Positions 17,108 to 26,653 of a stretch of DNA of 64,000 bases are shown here, piece by piece. The notes under the pieces are model-generated. The model worked only from the letters and a program-made list of their open reading frames with translations, was not told where the DNA came from and did no database searches. Made by a program: the position numbers and the translations under genes. Each line of letters begins with the position of its first letter. Position 1 is the first letter of the stretch. Origin of the DNA: Bermanella sp. WJH001 (GTDB lineage Bacteria > Pseudomonadota > Gammaproteobacteria > Pseudomonadales > Oceanobacteraceae); the NCBI RefSeq assembly GCF_030070105.1, contig NZ_JASJOO010000005.1:16360-80359 (forward strand), given 5' to 3'.

Positions 17108-19870
17108 TTATTTCTGCCCATCATAATGTAGCAATAAAGTTTTACTGGTATCCGCCAGTACATGTTGCTCAAGGTAACTGGCAACGGTTTCTTTATCTAA
17201 TTCTGCAATAAAGTCAGCTAGCGTTTGCTGGGTATTAAATTGCGAATTGTTGCGGTCAATCTCGCTCCAGAACTGATTACTTTTCTCTTTTAAGTTCAGA
17301 GGTTTTTTAAGTAGATTAGTGATTAACCCTTGCTGATGAGCGGCAAAATCCTCTTCGCTCATGTTACGAATCTCACTAACGTAACCTTGCAAAAACTGCT
17401 GGCTTTCATTGAGTAAGGTTTGAGAGTCAGCCGTTGGTGATTGCACAATAAAAGCAAGGCCGCCTTGATCAATCATAGGGTAAGGGGTTGCAAATACGAT
17501 GTAGCCGTATTTCTTCTCGGTACGCATGTACGTGTAGTAAGGGGAGCGTACGATTTGGCCAAGTAAACCCATGGTGGCACGTTCTTTCAGTGTGTCTGTT
17601 TTTGCTTGTACGTACCATGTCATGGCGTTGTCGTTGTGTTCGGTATTTATGACTTGCTCGCTCAATCGAGCAGGTAATTGCAGTACATGTTTACGTTCTA
17701 CCGTGGTTTTGTGGCTATTTTCTAACAGTGCTTTTTTGATGGTTTTTGAAGCATTCATCAACTGTACTTGATCAATATTGCCATGACCCAATACCACCAC
17801 TTCAAGTTTGTCAAAAAACTGCATGCTGAATTCGTTAACGTCATTTAAGTTGGATTGTTTTAGCGCAGTAAGTAGAGCTTGTTCATCAAAACTGGGTTGT
17901 ATCAACTCTTGATTGAGCTGTGCAATTGAGCGCTCAAATGGCTTTTGCTGTAACGCGTTTTCATAGGCACGAACTAATTCTTGTTGCGCCTGAAGCCATT
18001 GTGCGTCATTGGCTTTGAATTGATTTAATTCATGCACAATTTTTTCAAGTAACGTGTCTTGTTTGTCGCGGTAACCATACATGCGTATGCCAAGGCCTCG
18101 CATATGGCCGTATAAGCTGTATTCTTGCCCCGCCAAAAGTGCAGGGTAGCTAAAGCTATTTAAGTGATCGTTTAACATTTTAACCCAAGCGTCAAGCATG
18201 ACTTGGTTGTGGGCACTTTGTTGAATAAGTGGTGACCTTAGGTTGACTAAAATACTGCTTTGCGGGGCATTAAAACTAGTGTCTTGCATGTGCCACAGTT
18301 GCAGATCATTTTCTTGTTTGATGTATTTTGGGTGAGATTGTTTGGTGTCAGGTAAGATACTAATATCTTGTGGAATAAACGGGTTAGCGGCAGGTAAGTG
18401 TAAACCGTCAGCCAGTTCGGCGGTTTTCCAAGCGTCTAATTTTTCTTGGGAAATGGCTTCAACCGCATAAGGCGCTGCAAACCATGTTTCAACTTGATTG
18501 GTTTCTACCCCAGGTGCAATTAATGTACGAATGCTATTTTCAGGCGTCAGTTTAGCTAGCAGTTGTTGGATACGGTTGGCGTCAAATTCATCCCAAAGAT
18601 ACGGGCCTTGCAGGATGTCTTTGGTTTTGTATTCGTGCATGTTCATGCTTAACCCTTGCACTAAGTTGGCAGGTTTTTGGCCAGGTGCAAAGGTAAATTG
18701 TAAATGGCTCAGTTGTTTTTCTTCTTCAAAAACCCATTGGTTGATACCTTGGTTTTCAATCAATTTAATGTAAGCAAATAACTGAGCACTGATTTCATCA
18801 GTATGATTTAACCCTTTTTCAGTCAGACTAATATTGATTTGCAGGGTACTGTTATTGTTCATGTTGCTGCCAAGACCGGCACTTAATCCTTCTGCCCATC
18901 CTTGTTGTTTTAACCATGCTAATAAACTGCCTTCACCTTCATGACCCAGTAAGTGACCAATATATTGCGTTGGTTTTTTCTTGTAATCAGTTACGGCATC
19001 GTTCAGTGGAAAAATAAAACTTAAGCTTAACAACTGTTTTACAGGTTGAATGCGCACATCTTTTGGTAAGTCTAAATATAACTCACTTGGATAAGAGTCG
19101 ACGCTTGCTTGCTTGTTTTGAATGGGATCAAATCGTTTTTTTGACCAGCTTTCTAATTCGTTTAAAGACTGAGGCCCATAAACCACTAGGGTCATTAAGT
19201 TAGCGCTGTAGTAGCGCTCATAAAACGTAATTAAGTCATCCCGCACTTTACTGGTTTCATTATCACTCAAGGTATCAAGGCTGCCGGTGGCAAAGTGGCT
19301 AGCAGGGTGTTCTGGGTTCATTAACGCTTTGTTAACGTATTGCATACGACGATAGTCGTCTTTGTATTTAGACTGGTACTCGCTATGTACCGCATTTTTT
19401 TCTCGTTGTACGTATTCTTCTGTGAATAGTGGTTCGTAGAAGAAGCGGCTAAATCGATCTAAAGCGCCTTCAAGTTGTTTGGCGTCAATTTGGAAAAAAT
19501 AGTTGGTGTGTTCTGCGGCGGTAAAAGCGTTGTGCATGCCGCCATGTTGACTGATGAAGCTTTGATATTCACCTGCTGTGGGGTAGGTTTTGGTGCCTAA
19601 AAAAAGCATATGTTCTAGAAAGTGAGCAAGACCTGGGCGCGCTTTAGGGTCTTGTAAACTGCCTACATTCACGTCAAGGCTTGCGGCCCCGTGATCAGCT
19701 GTTTTATCGCTGATGAGCAATACTTTCAGTTGGTTATCTAGTTCTAGATAACGGTATTGCTTGCTGTCTTGGCTACTGGTGACAGGTTGGTCATCAAATG
19801 CGCCGCGAAAAAAGCTGAATACAATCGCCAAAAAGATGGCAAAGAAAAACGTGCGATTGCGTGTAGGCAT
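17108..19870 (-). CDS. M16-family metalloprotease (pitrilysin/insulinase type)
   Basis: A 920-residue zinc metalloprotease. Inverted zinc motif HFLEH is at residues 83-87, with the downstream glutamate in the REKNAVHSEY segment. Length and four-domain organisation match pitrilysin (protease III), which degrades small peptides in the periplasm. The N-terminus (MPTRNRTFFFAIFLAIVFSFFRGAF) is a signal peptide or anchor, so it acts outside the cytoplasm. AAGGAGAC precedes the ATG at 19870. A small helical protein gene starts only 12 bases upstream on the same strand, suggesting an operon. Confidence 0.9.
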   Translation of the reverse strand: MPTRNRTFFFAIFLAIVFSFFRGAFDDQPVTSSQDSKQYRYLELDNQLKVLLISDKTADHGAASLDVNVGSLQDPKARPGLAHFLEHMLFLGTKTYPTAGEYQSFISQHGGMHNAFTAAEHTNYFFQIDAKQLEGALDRFSRFFYEPLFTEEYVQREKNAVHSEYQSKYKDDYRRMQYVNKALMNPEHPASHFATGSLDTLSDNETSKVRDDLITFYERYYSANLMTLVVYGPQSLNELESWSKKRFDPIQNKQASVDSYPSELYLDLPKDVRIQPVKQLLSLSFIFPLNDAVTDYKKKPTQYIGHLLGHEGEGSLLAWLKQQGWAEGLSAGLGSNMNNNSTLQINISLTEKGLNHTDEISAQLFAYIKLIENQGINQWVFEEEKQLSHLQFTFAPGQKPANLVQGLSMNMHEYKTKDILQGPYLWDEFDANRIQQLLAKLTPENSIRTLIAPGVETNQVETWFAAPYAVEAISQEKLDAWKTAELADGLHLPAANPFIPQDISILPDTKQSHPKYIKQENDLQLWHMQDTSFNAPQSSILVNLRSPLIQQSAHNQVMLDAWVKMLNDHLNSFSYPALLAGQEYSLYGHMRGLGIRMYGYRDKQDTLLEKIVHELNQFKANDAQWLQAQQELVRAYENALQQKPFERSIAQLNQELIQPSFDEQALLTALKQSNLNDVNEFSMQFFDKLEVVVLGHGNIDQVQLMNASKTIKKALLENSHKTTVERKHVLQLPARLSEQVINTEHNDNAMTWYVQAKTDTLKERATMGLLGQIVRSPYYTYMRTEKKYGYIVFATPYPMIDQGGLAFIVQSPTADSQTLLNESQQFLQGYVSEIRNMSEEDFAAHQQGLITNLLKKPLNLKEKSNQFWSEIDRNNSQFNTQQTLADFIAELDKETVASYLEQHVLADTSKTLLLHYDGQK

Positions 19871-19882
19871 GAAGTCTCCTTA

Positions 19883-20149
19883 TTATTTAGCCAATTTGCT
19901 CAAGGTTTGTTGAGCCAGTGCGACGGCTTGTTTTATGTCTAAGTCTTGTCCTTTGGCAATAAACTCCAGTGCGGTTTTACTGTCGTTTAATTGTTCGAAC
20001 AATGACATATATTCTTTGTTAAATGCCGCTTCTATGGCTTGGTAAACCGTATCAGTGGTTTTAGCATTGACCTTGCCCATCTCTGCTTGTTCCTTAAGTG
20101 CTTTGATTGTGGCGCTGGCGATACGATTAAAGGCTTGTTCTTTTTTCAC
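19883..20149 (-). CDS. Small hypothetical helical protein
   Basis: An 88-residue, Ala/Lys/Gln-rich, predicted all-helical soluble protein without signal peptide or recognised domain. It is immediately upstream of and probably co-transcribed with the M16 protease gene (12-bp gap). The ATG at 20149 begins MKKEQAFNRI. It may be a cytoplasmic accessory or simply a co-transcribed conserved protein; nothing in the sequence shows a role. Confidence 0.65.
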   Translation of the reverse strand: MKKEQAFNRIASATIKALKEQAEMGKVNAKTTDTVYQAIEAAFNKEYMSLFEQLNDSKTALEFIAKGQDLDIKQAVALAQQTLSKLAK

Positions 20150-20233
20150 GGCGGACTCTGGATTAATGTGTTTTGGAAAGTGCTGGGGATTCTACCTTAA
20201 ATTAGGCTGAGTAACACAGAAAGGGGGGATTGT

Positions 20234-21121
20234 TTAAGCGCTTTTAGATTGGTTACGGCCTGCTTCTTTGGCTTGGTATAGCGCTTTGTCTGCGCGTTTG
20301 AGGATCTCTTCAACGCTGGCGTCTTGGTTATTTTCGGCAATCCCTAGGCTAATTGAGATATTAATTGTTTGACCTTCAAGACTGTCTATTTGGAGTGTTA
20401 AAACATCTTTACGGATGCGTTCAGCCACTTCCAGTGCCCCTTGAAGCGGTGTGTCTGGTAAACACAGTACAAACTCTTCGCCACCATAGCGCCCACAAAA
20501 GTCCACTTTGCGCAGTTGTTGTTTGAGCAATTCTGCCAGTTGAATGATTGCTGCGTCTCCTACTAGGTGGCCATAACTATCATTCACCTGTTTAAAGTGG
20601 TCGATGTCGAGCATGATAAATGAAAGGGGTCTGGAGGAGCGGCGGGTTTGTTCGAGTTCTCGTTCGGCCAGTTCAAAAAAGTGACGACGATTCATGAGAC
20701 CTGTTAATGGGTCTGTGGTTGCCCATTTTTCTAATAGATCTTGGCGCTCTTTTTCTCTTAGGGCGGTTCTGACCCTAGCCAGTAAAACCACTAGGCTGTA
20801 AGGCTTGATGATGTAATCAAACGCACCCATATCCAAACCTTCTGCGACGTTTTCATCATCAGCATTGGCGGTTATTAGAATAATGGGAATGTTATTGGTT
20901 AGGGGGTTTTTCTTAATTTCGGCCAGTACTTCAAGACCACTCATGACAGGCATCATAACGTCGAGCAGGATTAAGTCGACACCATCCGGGTCTTTATTTA
21001 GGACCTCAAGCGCCTCTTTGCCACTTTGGCTTTCAATGACATCATAATCCTCATCGCTCAAATGCACGTTTAAAATCTGCAAGTTCGCGGGGATATCGTC
21101 AACGATTAAGATATTGGCCAT
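20234..21121 (-). CDS. Response regulator diguanylate cyclase (REC-GGDEF)
   Basis: A 295-residue PleD-like response regulator. The receiver at residues 1-120 has acidic pocket D8-D9, phosphoacceptor D54, the conserved T/A and the KPY motif. The GGDEF domain (about 135-290) has LDIDHFKQVND and RYGGEEF, with an intact I-site RKVD five residues upstream, so feedback inhibition by c-di-GMP is expected. ATG at 21121 opens MANILIVDD; the frame extends three codons to TTG. It is divergent from the degenerate hybrid kinase at 21318, a likely functional neighbour. Confidence 0.92.
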   Translation of the reverse strand: MANILIVDDIPANLQILNVHLSDEDYDVIESQSGKEALEVLNKDPDGVDLILLDVMMPVMSGLEVLAEIKKNPLTNNIPIILITANADDENVAEGLDMGAFDYIIKPYSLVVLLARVRTALREKERQDLLEKWATTDPLTGLMNRRHFFELAERELEQTRRSSRPLSFIMLDIDHFKQVNDSYGHLVGDAAIIQLAELLKQQLRKVDFCGRYGGEEFVLCLPDTPLQGALEVAERIRKDVLTLQIDSLEGQTINISISLGIAENNQDASVEEILKRADKALYQAKEAGRNQSKSA

Positions 21122-21317
21122 ATACTTCAATTTATAGGGGGTTCTTTAAACTATAGCTCATGCTTGAAAAAATTTTGTAAGGCCACTGTATTTCGTACAT
21201 ATGACATAAATTGGGCTTGTTTAGTCTAATTGGAAGGCAAGATATGAGCTCAATAAGCTTAATGATTCTTAGTAGCGATTTTTTTTGCGGTAAACGTTTT
21301 AAAGGCGAGCATGCGTG

Positions 21318-23363
21318 ATGACATTGCTTGCCTATACTTTACTCATGCAGCAAATTCAGGGGCTACAAGTGATTGCTCGGCTAGTAAGTGTGTTGATGAT
21401 TTTTTGGAGCACACGGGTCTCAGCATTACAGGTTCAAAGTATTCAGCTGGAGACTGAAGGCGAACTGATGTCTGCTTGGATCTGGGCGGTTGTCGCTTTG
21501 GGCCTGATTGGCGTGGCGTGGCTGATTTTCTTTGTAAGGCGAACTTATCTTAACTTGATTAAAGATCAAGCTAAGATGCAGGCCATTTGGTCAAATATTC
21601 CGGATGTGCTGACTGAGGTGGACAAAGATGGGGTTATTCTGGCTCTCAACCAGACCTTAAGTGCTGATACCCCTGTTGAGTCCATCGTGGGCACCAGTAG
21701 TTTTGCTTATTTAAACGAAGAAGGAAAAGCACTCTTTAGGCAGCATTTACAGCAGGCTATTAATACAGGCCATCTGTGTCAGTACGAATTAACCGTTCAA
21801 GTGAATGGTCAGACTCGGTTTATCCATAATCGTATTACGCCAATTATTACCGATAATGAAACTAGGGCATTAGTCATATCCAGTGATGTAACCCGTTATA
21901 AAGAAGCACAGCGTGTGTTGCAGCAAGACAAACTCCAGACCGAGCGTGAATTACAAGGTAAGGCTAAGTTTTTATTAAACATTAGCCAAGAAATGCGCGG
22001 CCCCATGACCGTGCTTAAAGATACCTTGCTGCAGATCAAATCCCAGCAAGCTGAAGTAGGTGAAAATCAAATACATACCATGCAGGCCAGCATAGAGCAC
22101 CTAGCACAAATCATTGACGATGTTGCTGTGCTGTCGCAAAAGCCAAGTGGAGACAAAACGGTTGAGTCTGTTAGTACGAGTTTGTGGCACGTTGTGGATG
22201 ACTTGGAGGCTTTGTACCTTCCGCAAGCGGCTCAAGAGCAGGTCAAACTAGCGGTCAAACACGATGTGTTGCCCCATTATATTCAAACGGATGCGTTTCG
22301 CTTACGTCAAGTTCTGTATAACTTAATGAGCTGTCACTTGGGCATATGTGAGCAAGGTTTGATTGAATTTAGCATCCATCAAACCGAGTTGGCCAACGAA
22401 CCTGTGCTTCAGTTTACGCTGAGTAATGACGTTGATGAACAGTACGCTGGTCAATGGGCTGCCATGTTTAATCATGGTTTGGAAGATGCCAAAGTGGCCT
22501 GTTTGGATAGCGCCAGTGTGGATGCATTTCAGATCTGTAAAAACCTTGCTGCTCATCTACAAGGTTTATTGGGTGCCAAGACCCTAGGAGGCGGAAAAAT
22601 AGAGCAATGGTTTATTTTACCGCTTAAGTGGCTTAAGCCTAATGATTCATTTTCAGTGCTTCGCCATAAGCCGATAGTGTTGGCGATTAATGATGAAGTT
22701 GATCGTGTTTGGTTTAGGGTGTTTTTTCAATCTATGCAATTGCCGTTTCAAGAAGTCACTGGTGATTTGATTCCAAAAGATATTAGTTTATTAGTTAGTG
22801 ATTATTCACAATCTAAAGATAGTCAGTGGCTTTGGTGGCTAGGAGAGGACTACGAATTGACAGCCGCTCACGGCACCTGCTTAACGGCCCCTTATCGAAG
22901 AGAAACCCTTTATTATCGATTAACGGATTATCAAGCCAGCCAATCAGGTGAGGTAGGTGATAGCCAACCTGGGCGTATTTTACTGGTTGAAGATAATTTA
23001 AATAATCAATTGGTCATCAAGCGTACACTTGAAAAACTTGGGTATGACGTAGTGGTTGCCAACAATGGCGAAGAGGGCGTGGCGCAATTTTTAGCCACAC
23101 AGGTTGATTGCGTCATAATGGATATACAAATGCCAATTATGGATGGCATTGAAGCCACTAGGCAAATTCGCCAACTGGATAGACCGTATGTACCGGTTAT
23201 TGCGTTAACGGCTAATAGCCAAAAAGAAATGGAAGAGGCGTGTTTTGCGGTGGGCATGGACAGCTTTTTAACGAAACCTATTTCTCGCCAAGTTATACAG
23301 GCCACGCTTGAAGAGTTTTTAGGTAAACATCCCCCAGCGCAAGACTCACGCCGGGTTAACTAG
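21318..23363 (+). CDS. Hybrid sensor kinase-like protein with degenerate kinase core
   Basis: A 681-residue membrane protein: two N-terminal hydrophobic segments (about 18-36 and 54-74), a PAS-like domain (about 82-195), a HisKA-like dimerisation region, a HATPase-like region and a C-terminal receiver (about 553-670). In the H-box, where hybrid kinases have F-x-HE-x-RTP, this protein reads FLLNISQEMRGP: Gln224 replaces the phosphoacceptor histidine. The HATPase region keeps RLRQVLYNLMS but lacks a clear N-box asparagine and the DxGxG motif. The receiver is intact (VEDN, D602, TAN, KP). It is thus probably a pseudokinase scaffold with a working receiver. GTG 21315/ATG 21318 follow AAAGGCGAG. 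Confidence 0.8.
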   Translation: MTLLAYTLLMQQIQGLQVIARLVSVLMIFWSTRVSALQVQSIQLETEGELMSAWIWAVVALGLIGVAWLIFFVRRTYLNLIKDQAKMQAIWSNIPDVLTEVDKDGVILALNQTLSADTPVESIVGTSSFAYLNEEGKALFRQHLQQAINTGHLCQYELTVQVNGQTRFIHNRITPIITDNETRALVISSDVTRYKEAQRVLQQDKLQTERELQGKAKFLLNISQEMRGPMTVLKDTLLQIKSQQAEVGENQIHTMQASIEHLAQIIDDVAVLSQKPSGDKTVESVSTSLWHVVDDLEALYLPQAAQEQVKLAVKHDVLPHYIQTDAFRLRQVLYNLMSCHLGICEQGLIEFSIHQTELANEPVLQFTLSNDVDEQYAGQWAAMFNHGLEDAKVACLDSASVDAFQICKNLAAHLQGLLGAKTLGGGKIEQWFILPLKWLKPNDSFSVLRHKPIVLAINDEVDRVWFRVFFQSMQLPFQEVTGDLIPKDISLLVSDYSQSKDSQWLWWLGEDYELTAAHGTCLTAPYRRETLYYRLTDYQASQSGEVGDSQPGRILLVEDNLNNQLVIKRTLEKLGYDVVVANNGEEGVAQFLATQVDCVIMDIQMPIMDGIEATRQIRQLDRPYVPVIALTANSQKEMEEACFAVGMDSFLTKPISRQVIQATLEEFLGKHPPAQDSRRVN

Positions 23364-23374
23364 CAGCATCCATT

Positions 23375-23755
23375 CTATAAAAGTGGGCCAAACGGTAAAA
23401 ATTTATTATCCGTGTGGGCCTTCACCCATTTCACCAGTTCCCTATCGACCCCTTTTGCTTTCTTTAATATTTTAAACAGAGGAATGACGGATGACTTTTC
23501 ACCAAGACTCCAGCTGCCTTGTTGCTCAGCGAGTGTAAAAATTTCAATGAGCTGCTGAATTTGATCGAATGTTAACTTTGGGGCCAGCTGCTGCCAAATT
23601 TTAGCGTCAACCTGAGCTAATGGCTGAATCCAATCTAAATCTGAGGTAAGGTCATACTCTTGTGCTTGGCCCTGATTTAGGTTTAATAAACGAGCCAGTT
23701 GCTCATCATTAATTTGGTTGGGTGGGGTTATAGGCTGCCATGAATCAACGGACAC
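23375..23755 (-). CDS. Hypothetical soluble protein
   Basis: A 126-residue acidic, Gln-rich protein without signal peptide. The first half is predicted irregular with helices (QLARLLNLNQGQAQEYD); the second half contains an SxGEKSSVIPLFKILKKAKGVDRELVKWVKAH segment suggesting a helical bundle. I recall no named domain. It converges with the hybrid kinase gene and starts at ATG 23755 with AGGAG just upstream on the minus strand. Function unknown. Confidence 0.7.
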   Translation of the reverse strand: MSVDSWQPITPPNQINDEQLARLLNLNQGQAQEYDLTSDLDWIQPLAQVDAKIWQQLAPKLTFDQIQQLIEIFTLAEQQGSWSLGEKSSVIPLFKILKKAKGVDRELVKWVKAHTDNKFLPFGPLL

Positions 23756-23842
23756 AGACTTCTCCTGAAATCAAGTAAGGCAAAGGCTTATTGTCCCACA
23801 AGCTTAGCGCAAGAAAAACCTATCCTTTTGTAAGGTAATTGC

Positions 23843-24349
23843 ATGACATTATTCAGAACTCTGAAAACAAAGGCCTTGGCAGCACTGCAATATAGTGTTG
23901 GTTATGGGTTATTTGTTTCAGGGGTGGCAGGTTGGCACAAAACGCTTCATGTATTTGCGATGAAGCAGCTACAACGGGCAAGCCATAAACAGCACCCTCG
24001 CGCTCAAGCATTAATGGCCAAACTGCTTACTTATCGTGGTGAGACCGTGATCGATAAAAGAGCCGGTTTAGCATTGCTGCAAACCCAAGCACATCAGGGC
24101 GATCCTCAATCCCAGTTTTTATTAGCAGAAACGCTGATGAACTCTGAATTGTTAGTGGCTGATAACCATCAACAAACGGCTTTATCTTGGTATATGAAGG
24201 CCGCAGAACAGAATCATGCCATGGCGGCGTTACGTTTAAGTAAAGCCTACGCAGCAGGTGATTTAGGTTTAGAAAAAGATGAGCAAAAGGCTCAATATTG
24301 GTCGAATCAGTTTATGCAACACAGTCAAAATATGAGTACCCCATCATGA
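23843..24349 (+). CDS. Sel1-repeat protein
   Basis: A 168-residue protein with tandem Sel1-like/TPR helical repeats (recognisable at about 85-120 and 125-160: ALSWYMKAAEQNHAMAALRLSKAY). An N-terminal hydrophobic stretch (about 12-32) may anchor it. Such repeats mediate protein contacts. Its last four bases ATGA are shared with the next gene's start, so translation is coupled to the acyltransferase downstream. ATG at 23843 follows a weak AAGG. Confidence 0.8.
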   Translation: MTLFRTLKTKALAALQYSVGYGLFVSGVAGWHKTLHVFAMKQLQRASHKQHPRAQALMAKLLTYRGETVIDKRAGLALLQTQAHQGDPQSQFLLAETLMNSELLVADNHQQTALSWYMKAAEQNHAMAALRLSKAYAAGDLGLEKDEQKAQYWSNQFMQHSQNMSTPS

Positions 24350-25485
24350 ATTCTCCGTCTTTTGATGATATTCGTGCCTATCATGATCATGAAGTGAATG
24401 CGGTGCTGGCATCGTTACTTGAAGATAGTGAGTTTTTACAATTTGTGGCTCAGCATCAGTTTCCGTATTTACATCGATTTTTACCTCGCTGGACCCAGCA
24501 GCGCATTCAAGCGGGATTACAAAAACACTTTAAGCATATTGATAGCATTCAAACATGGCAAAGTCAGCTGGCCCCTCACGTTGAAAAGCTTATGGCTAAA
24601 ACCATTGACGAGTTTGAAGTAAGAGGACTTGAACACTTAGAAAAAGACAAAACCTATGTGTTTATTAGCAATCATCGTGATATTGCAATGGATCCTCTAT
24701 TGGTGAATTTTGCTTTGCTGAAGGCCGGTTTAACAACCAGTAAAGTGGCGATTGGTGATAATTTATTAGGGCGTCAGTTTGTTGCAAAATTAATGCGCTT
24801 GAATAAAAGTTTTGTCGTGAAGCGTTCTGTGTCTGGGCGCCGAGAGAAACTGCAAGCGGTGCAGGATTTATCGGAATATATACATCAGTGCATTCGCTCT
24901 AATCAGCATGTGTGGATCGCGCAAAAAGAAGGTCGTGCTAAAGATGGGCTAGATTATACCGATACTGCTGTTTTAAAAATGATGCATATGGCGGGGCGAA
25001 AGTTAGGTTGGGAATTTAATCAAAGCATGGACTTTTTAAATATCATCCCCGTGACAATTAGTTATGAATGGGACCCATGCGATCTTGATAAAGCAAAAGA
25101 GCGTTTGACGGTTGCACAAGTGGGTCGTTATGAAAAATCTCACGATGAAGATTTTAAAAGCATCTTAAAAGGATTGCAGGGCCACAAAGGAAAAGTGGTG
25201 CTGCACTTTAGCCCAGTATTGAAGCTTAATAGTAATATTGCAGAGCACTGGAGTGATGCGATTGATGATAATATCCATCAAAATTATCACGTATTTGAGA
25301 ATAACAAGTTGGCTATGAGTTTATTGGGCGACGCTAAAAATAGCCCAGACCCTCAGCATAAAATGTTAACCCTTTGGAATAAACGATTTAAGTCATTGGA
25401 TGATGATGTGATGGCGAATATCAAACAATATTATGCTCAGCCGATCATGTTAAAGAATAAGGCAAGATTAAATGTTAAAGACTAA
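24346..25485 (+). CDS. Glycerol-acyltransferase-family (1-acylglycerol-3-phosphate acyltransferase-like) protein
   Basis: A 379-residue acyltransferase of the COG0204-like group. The catalytic block reads ISNHRDIAMDPLL (H110, D112, D116), the HRDI-x-x-D variant seen in a subgroup of glycerol acyltransferases, followed by the substrate-binding EGRAKDG. No transmembrane helix is evident, so a peripheral membrane enzyme is likely. The ATG at 24346 overlaps the Sel1-repeat gene stop by ATGA. The 3' end overlaps the next small gene by 14 bases. The three genes form a tight operon, probably for membrane lipid modification. Confidence 0.85.
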   Translation: MNSPSFDDIRAYHDHEVNAVLASLLEDSEFLQFVAQHQFPYLHRFLPRWTQQRIQAGLQKHFKHIDSIQTWQSQLAPHVEKLMAKTIDEFEVRGLEHLEKDKTYVFISNHRDIAMDPLLVNFALLKAGLTTSKVAIGDNLLGRQFVAKLMRLNKSFVVKRSVSGRREKLQAVQDLSEYIHQCIRSNQHVWIAQKEGRAKDGLDYTDTAVLKMMHMAGRKLGWEFNQSMDFLNIIPVTISYEWDPCDLDKAKERLTVAQVGRYEKSHDEDFKSILKGLQGHKGKVVLHFSPVLKLNSNIAEHWSDAIDDNIHQNYHVFENNKLAMSLLGDAKNSPDPQHKMLTLWNKRFKSLDDDVMANIKQYYAQPIMLKNKARLNVKD

Positions 25486-25726
25486 GTCTATCGTGCCCTT
25501 TGGCGCGGTTACCATTGCACTATTTTTGGCGACGTTATTGTTTAGCTGGTGGCATGATGATAGTTGTGAAACCCTACAAGCTTCAGTTGATCAAGGTTAT
25601 TTTTTACGTTGGGCGCAGCCGCAGTTATTGCTGATTACGGCCAAAAAAGAAACCTTTATGGTGGAGGCAAGTTCCAAGAGCAAGGCATGTCATGCCATGT
25701 TAAATAATTTAAATAACTCTAAGTAG
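25472..25726 (+). CDS. Small single-pass membrane protein
   Basis: An 84-residue protein with one N-terminal transmembrane segment (about 8-26) and a short periplasmic tail with two cysteines (DDSCE and SKACHA), which could form a disulfide. It overlaps the acyltransferase gene by 14 bases and is last in that operon. No family recognised. Possibly an accessory subunit of the acyltransferase; this is inference from position only. Confidence 0.6.
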   Translation: MLKTKSIVPFGAVTIALFLATLLFSWWHDDSCETLQASVDQGYFLRWAQPQLLLITAKKETFMVEASSKSKACHAMLNNLNNSK

Positions 25727-25735
25727 CCGTATTTT

Positions 25736-26527
25736 TTAACTACTTAAGGCTGCTCGCAATGCATCTTTTAACGATGCAGGCACAATGGTTTTATCAAACA
25801 ATGCACAAACACCAGCTTGACGCACGGCACTGAGACGGCTGGAGTCTTGCTCACTGGTGACCATTAAAATGGGCAGATATGAGTACTCAGATTGTCGCAA
25901 GTAGTTGGCTAACTCTTCACCATTCATGTGCGGCATATTGTAGTCACTGATAATAAAATCTACGGGTTCATTTTGCAGTATTTCTATGGCTTCAAGGCCA
26001 TTTTCAGCTTGTACGGTTTGTTCTATGCCACATGCATTAAGAAGCCGAATAATGTGTTTTCTTGCTGTTAAAGAATCATCTACGATCAAAGCTTTTAAGG
26101 ATTCAATCTCTATGTCGTCAAGCTCGATTGTGTCTACCTCAATGGTATCTTTTGCGGCATTGAGGGCAGTTAAAAAATCACGCTGATCAAACGGTTTAGG
26201 CAGCAATGCAAGTACACCTGCTTGCTTGATATCATCGAGCATTTTTTTGTCGGATTCGCTGGAAACCAGCATGAAATTTAAGTCTTGAGTGTTAGGGTTG
26301 CTGCGCAGCTTAGTCACTAACTCAATGGCATTCATGTCATCATAATACATGGCACTGATAATGAGATCCGGCTGGTGCACTTCGGCATATTTTAAAGCCT
26401 CAGCACCGGTGACACAGACATCTACTTTTTCTATGGCATGATGTGCCATTGCATTTTTAAGAAATTTACTTTGTGTGCTCGAAGGCTCAATTAAAAGTAC
26501 CGTGAGATCTTTGACATCTAATGCCAT
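25736..26527 (-). CDS. Tandem-receiver response regulator, first receiver degenerate
   Basis: A 263-residue protein consisting of two CheY-like receivers joined by an acidic linker (about 128-143). Receiver 2 is complete: D150-D151, phosphoacceptor D195, T/S and K. Receiver 1 lacks the phosphoacceptor: the expected Asp is A59 in LIISAMYYDD, and one acidic-pocket residue is E14. No output domain exists, so it probably signals through protein contact, as with CheY-like hubs. Start ATG 26527. Convergent with the acyltransferase operon. Confidence 0.85.
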   Translation of the reverse strand: MALDVKDLTVLLIEPSSTQSKFLKNAMAHHAIEKVDVCVTGAEALKYAEVHQPDLIISAMYYDDMNAIELVTKLRSNPNTQDLNFMLVSSESDKKMLDDIKQAGVLALLPKPFDQRDFLTALNAAKDTIEVDTIELDDIEIESLKALIVDDSLTARKHIIRLLNACGIEQTVQAENGLEAIEILQNEPVDFIISDYNMPHMNGEELANYLRQSEYSYLPILMVTSEQDSSRLSAVRQAGVCALFDKTIVPASLKDALRAALSS

Positions 26528-26653
26528 AATGCCCCCAAATATCGTGACTTTTATGAGTATAGATGAACCTATTGAGAATGCGTTGCAAATAGGTGGGTTT
26601 AGGCGCTCTGGGTTAATATTGTGCTAGGGTAAAATTAGGCGTAAGGAAAAATC

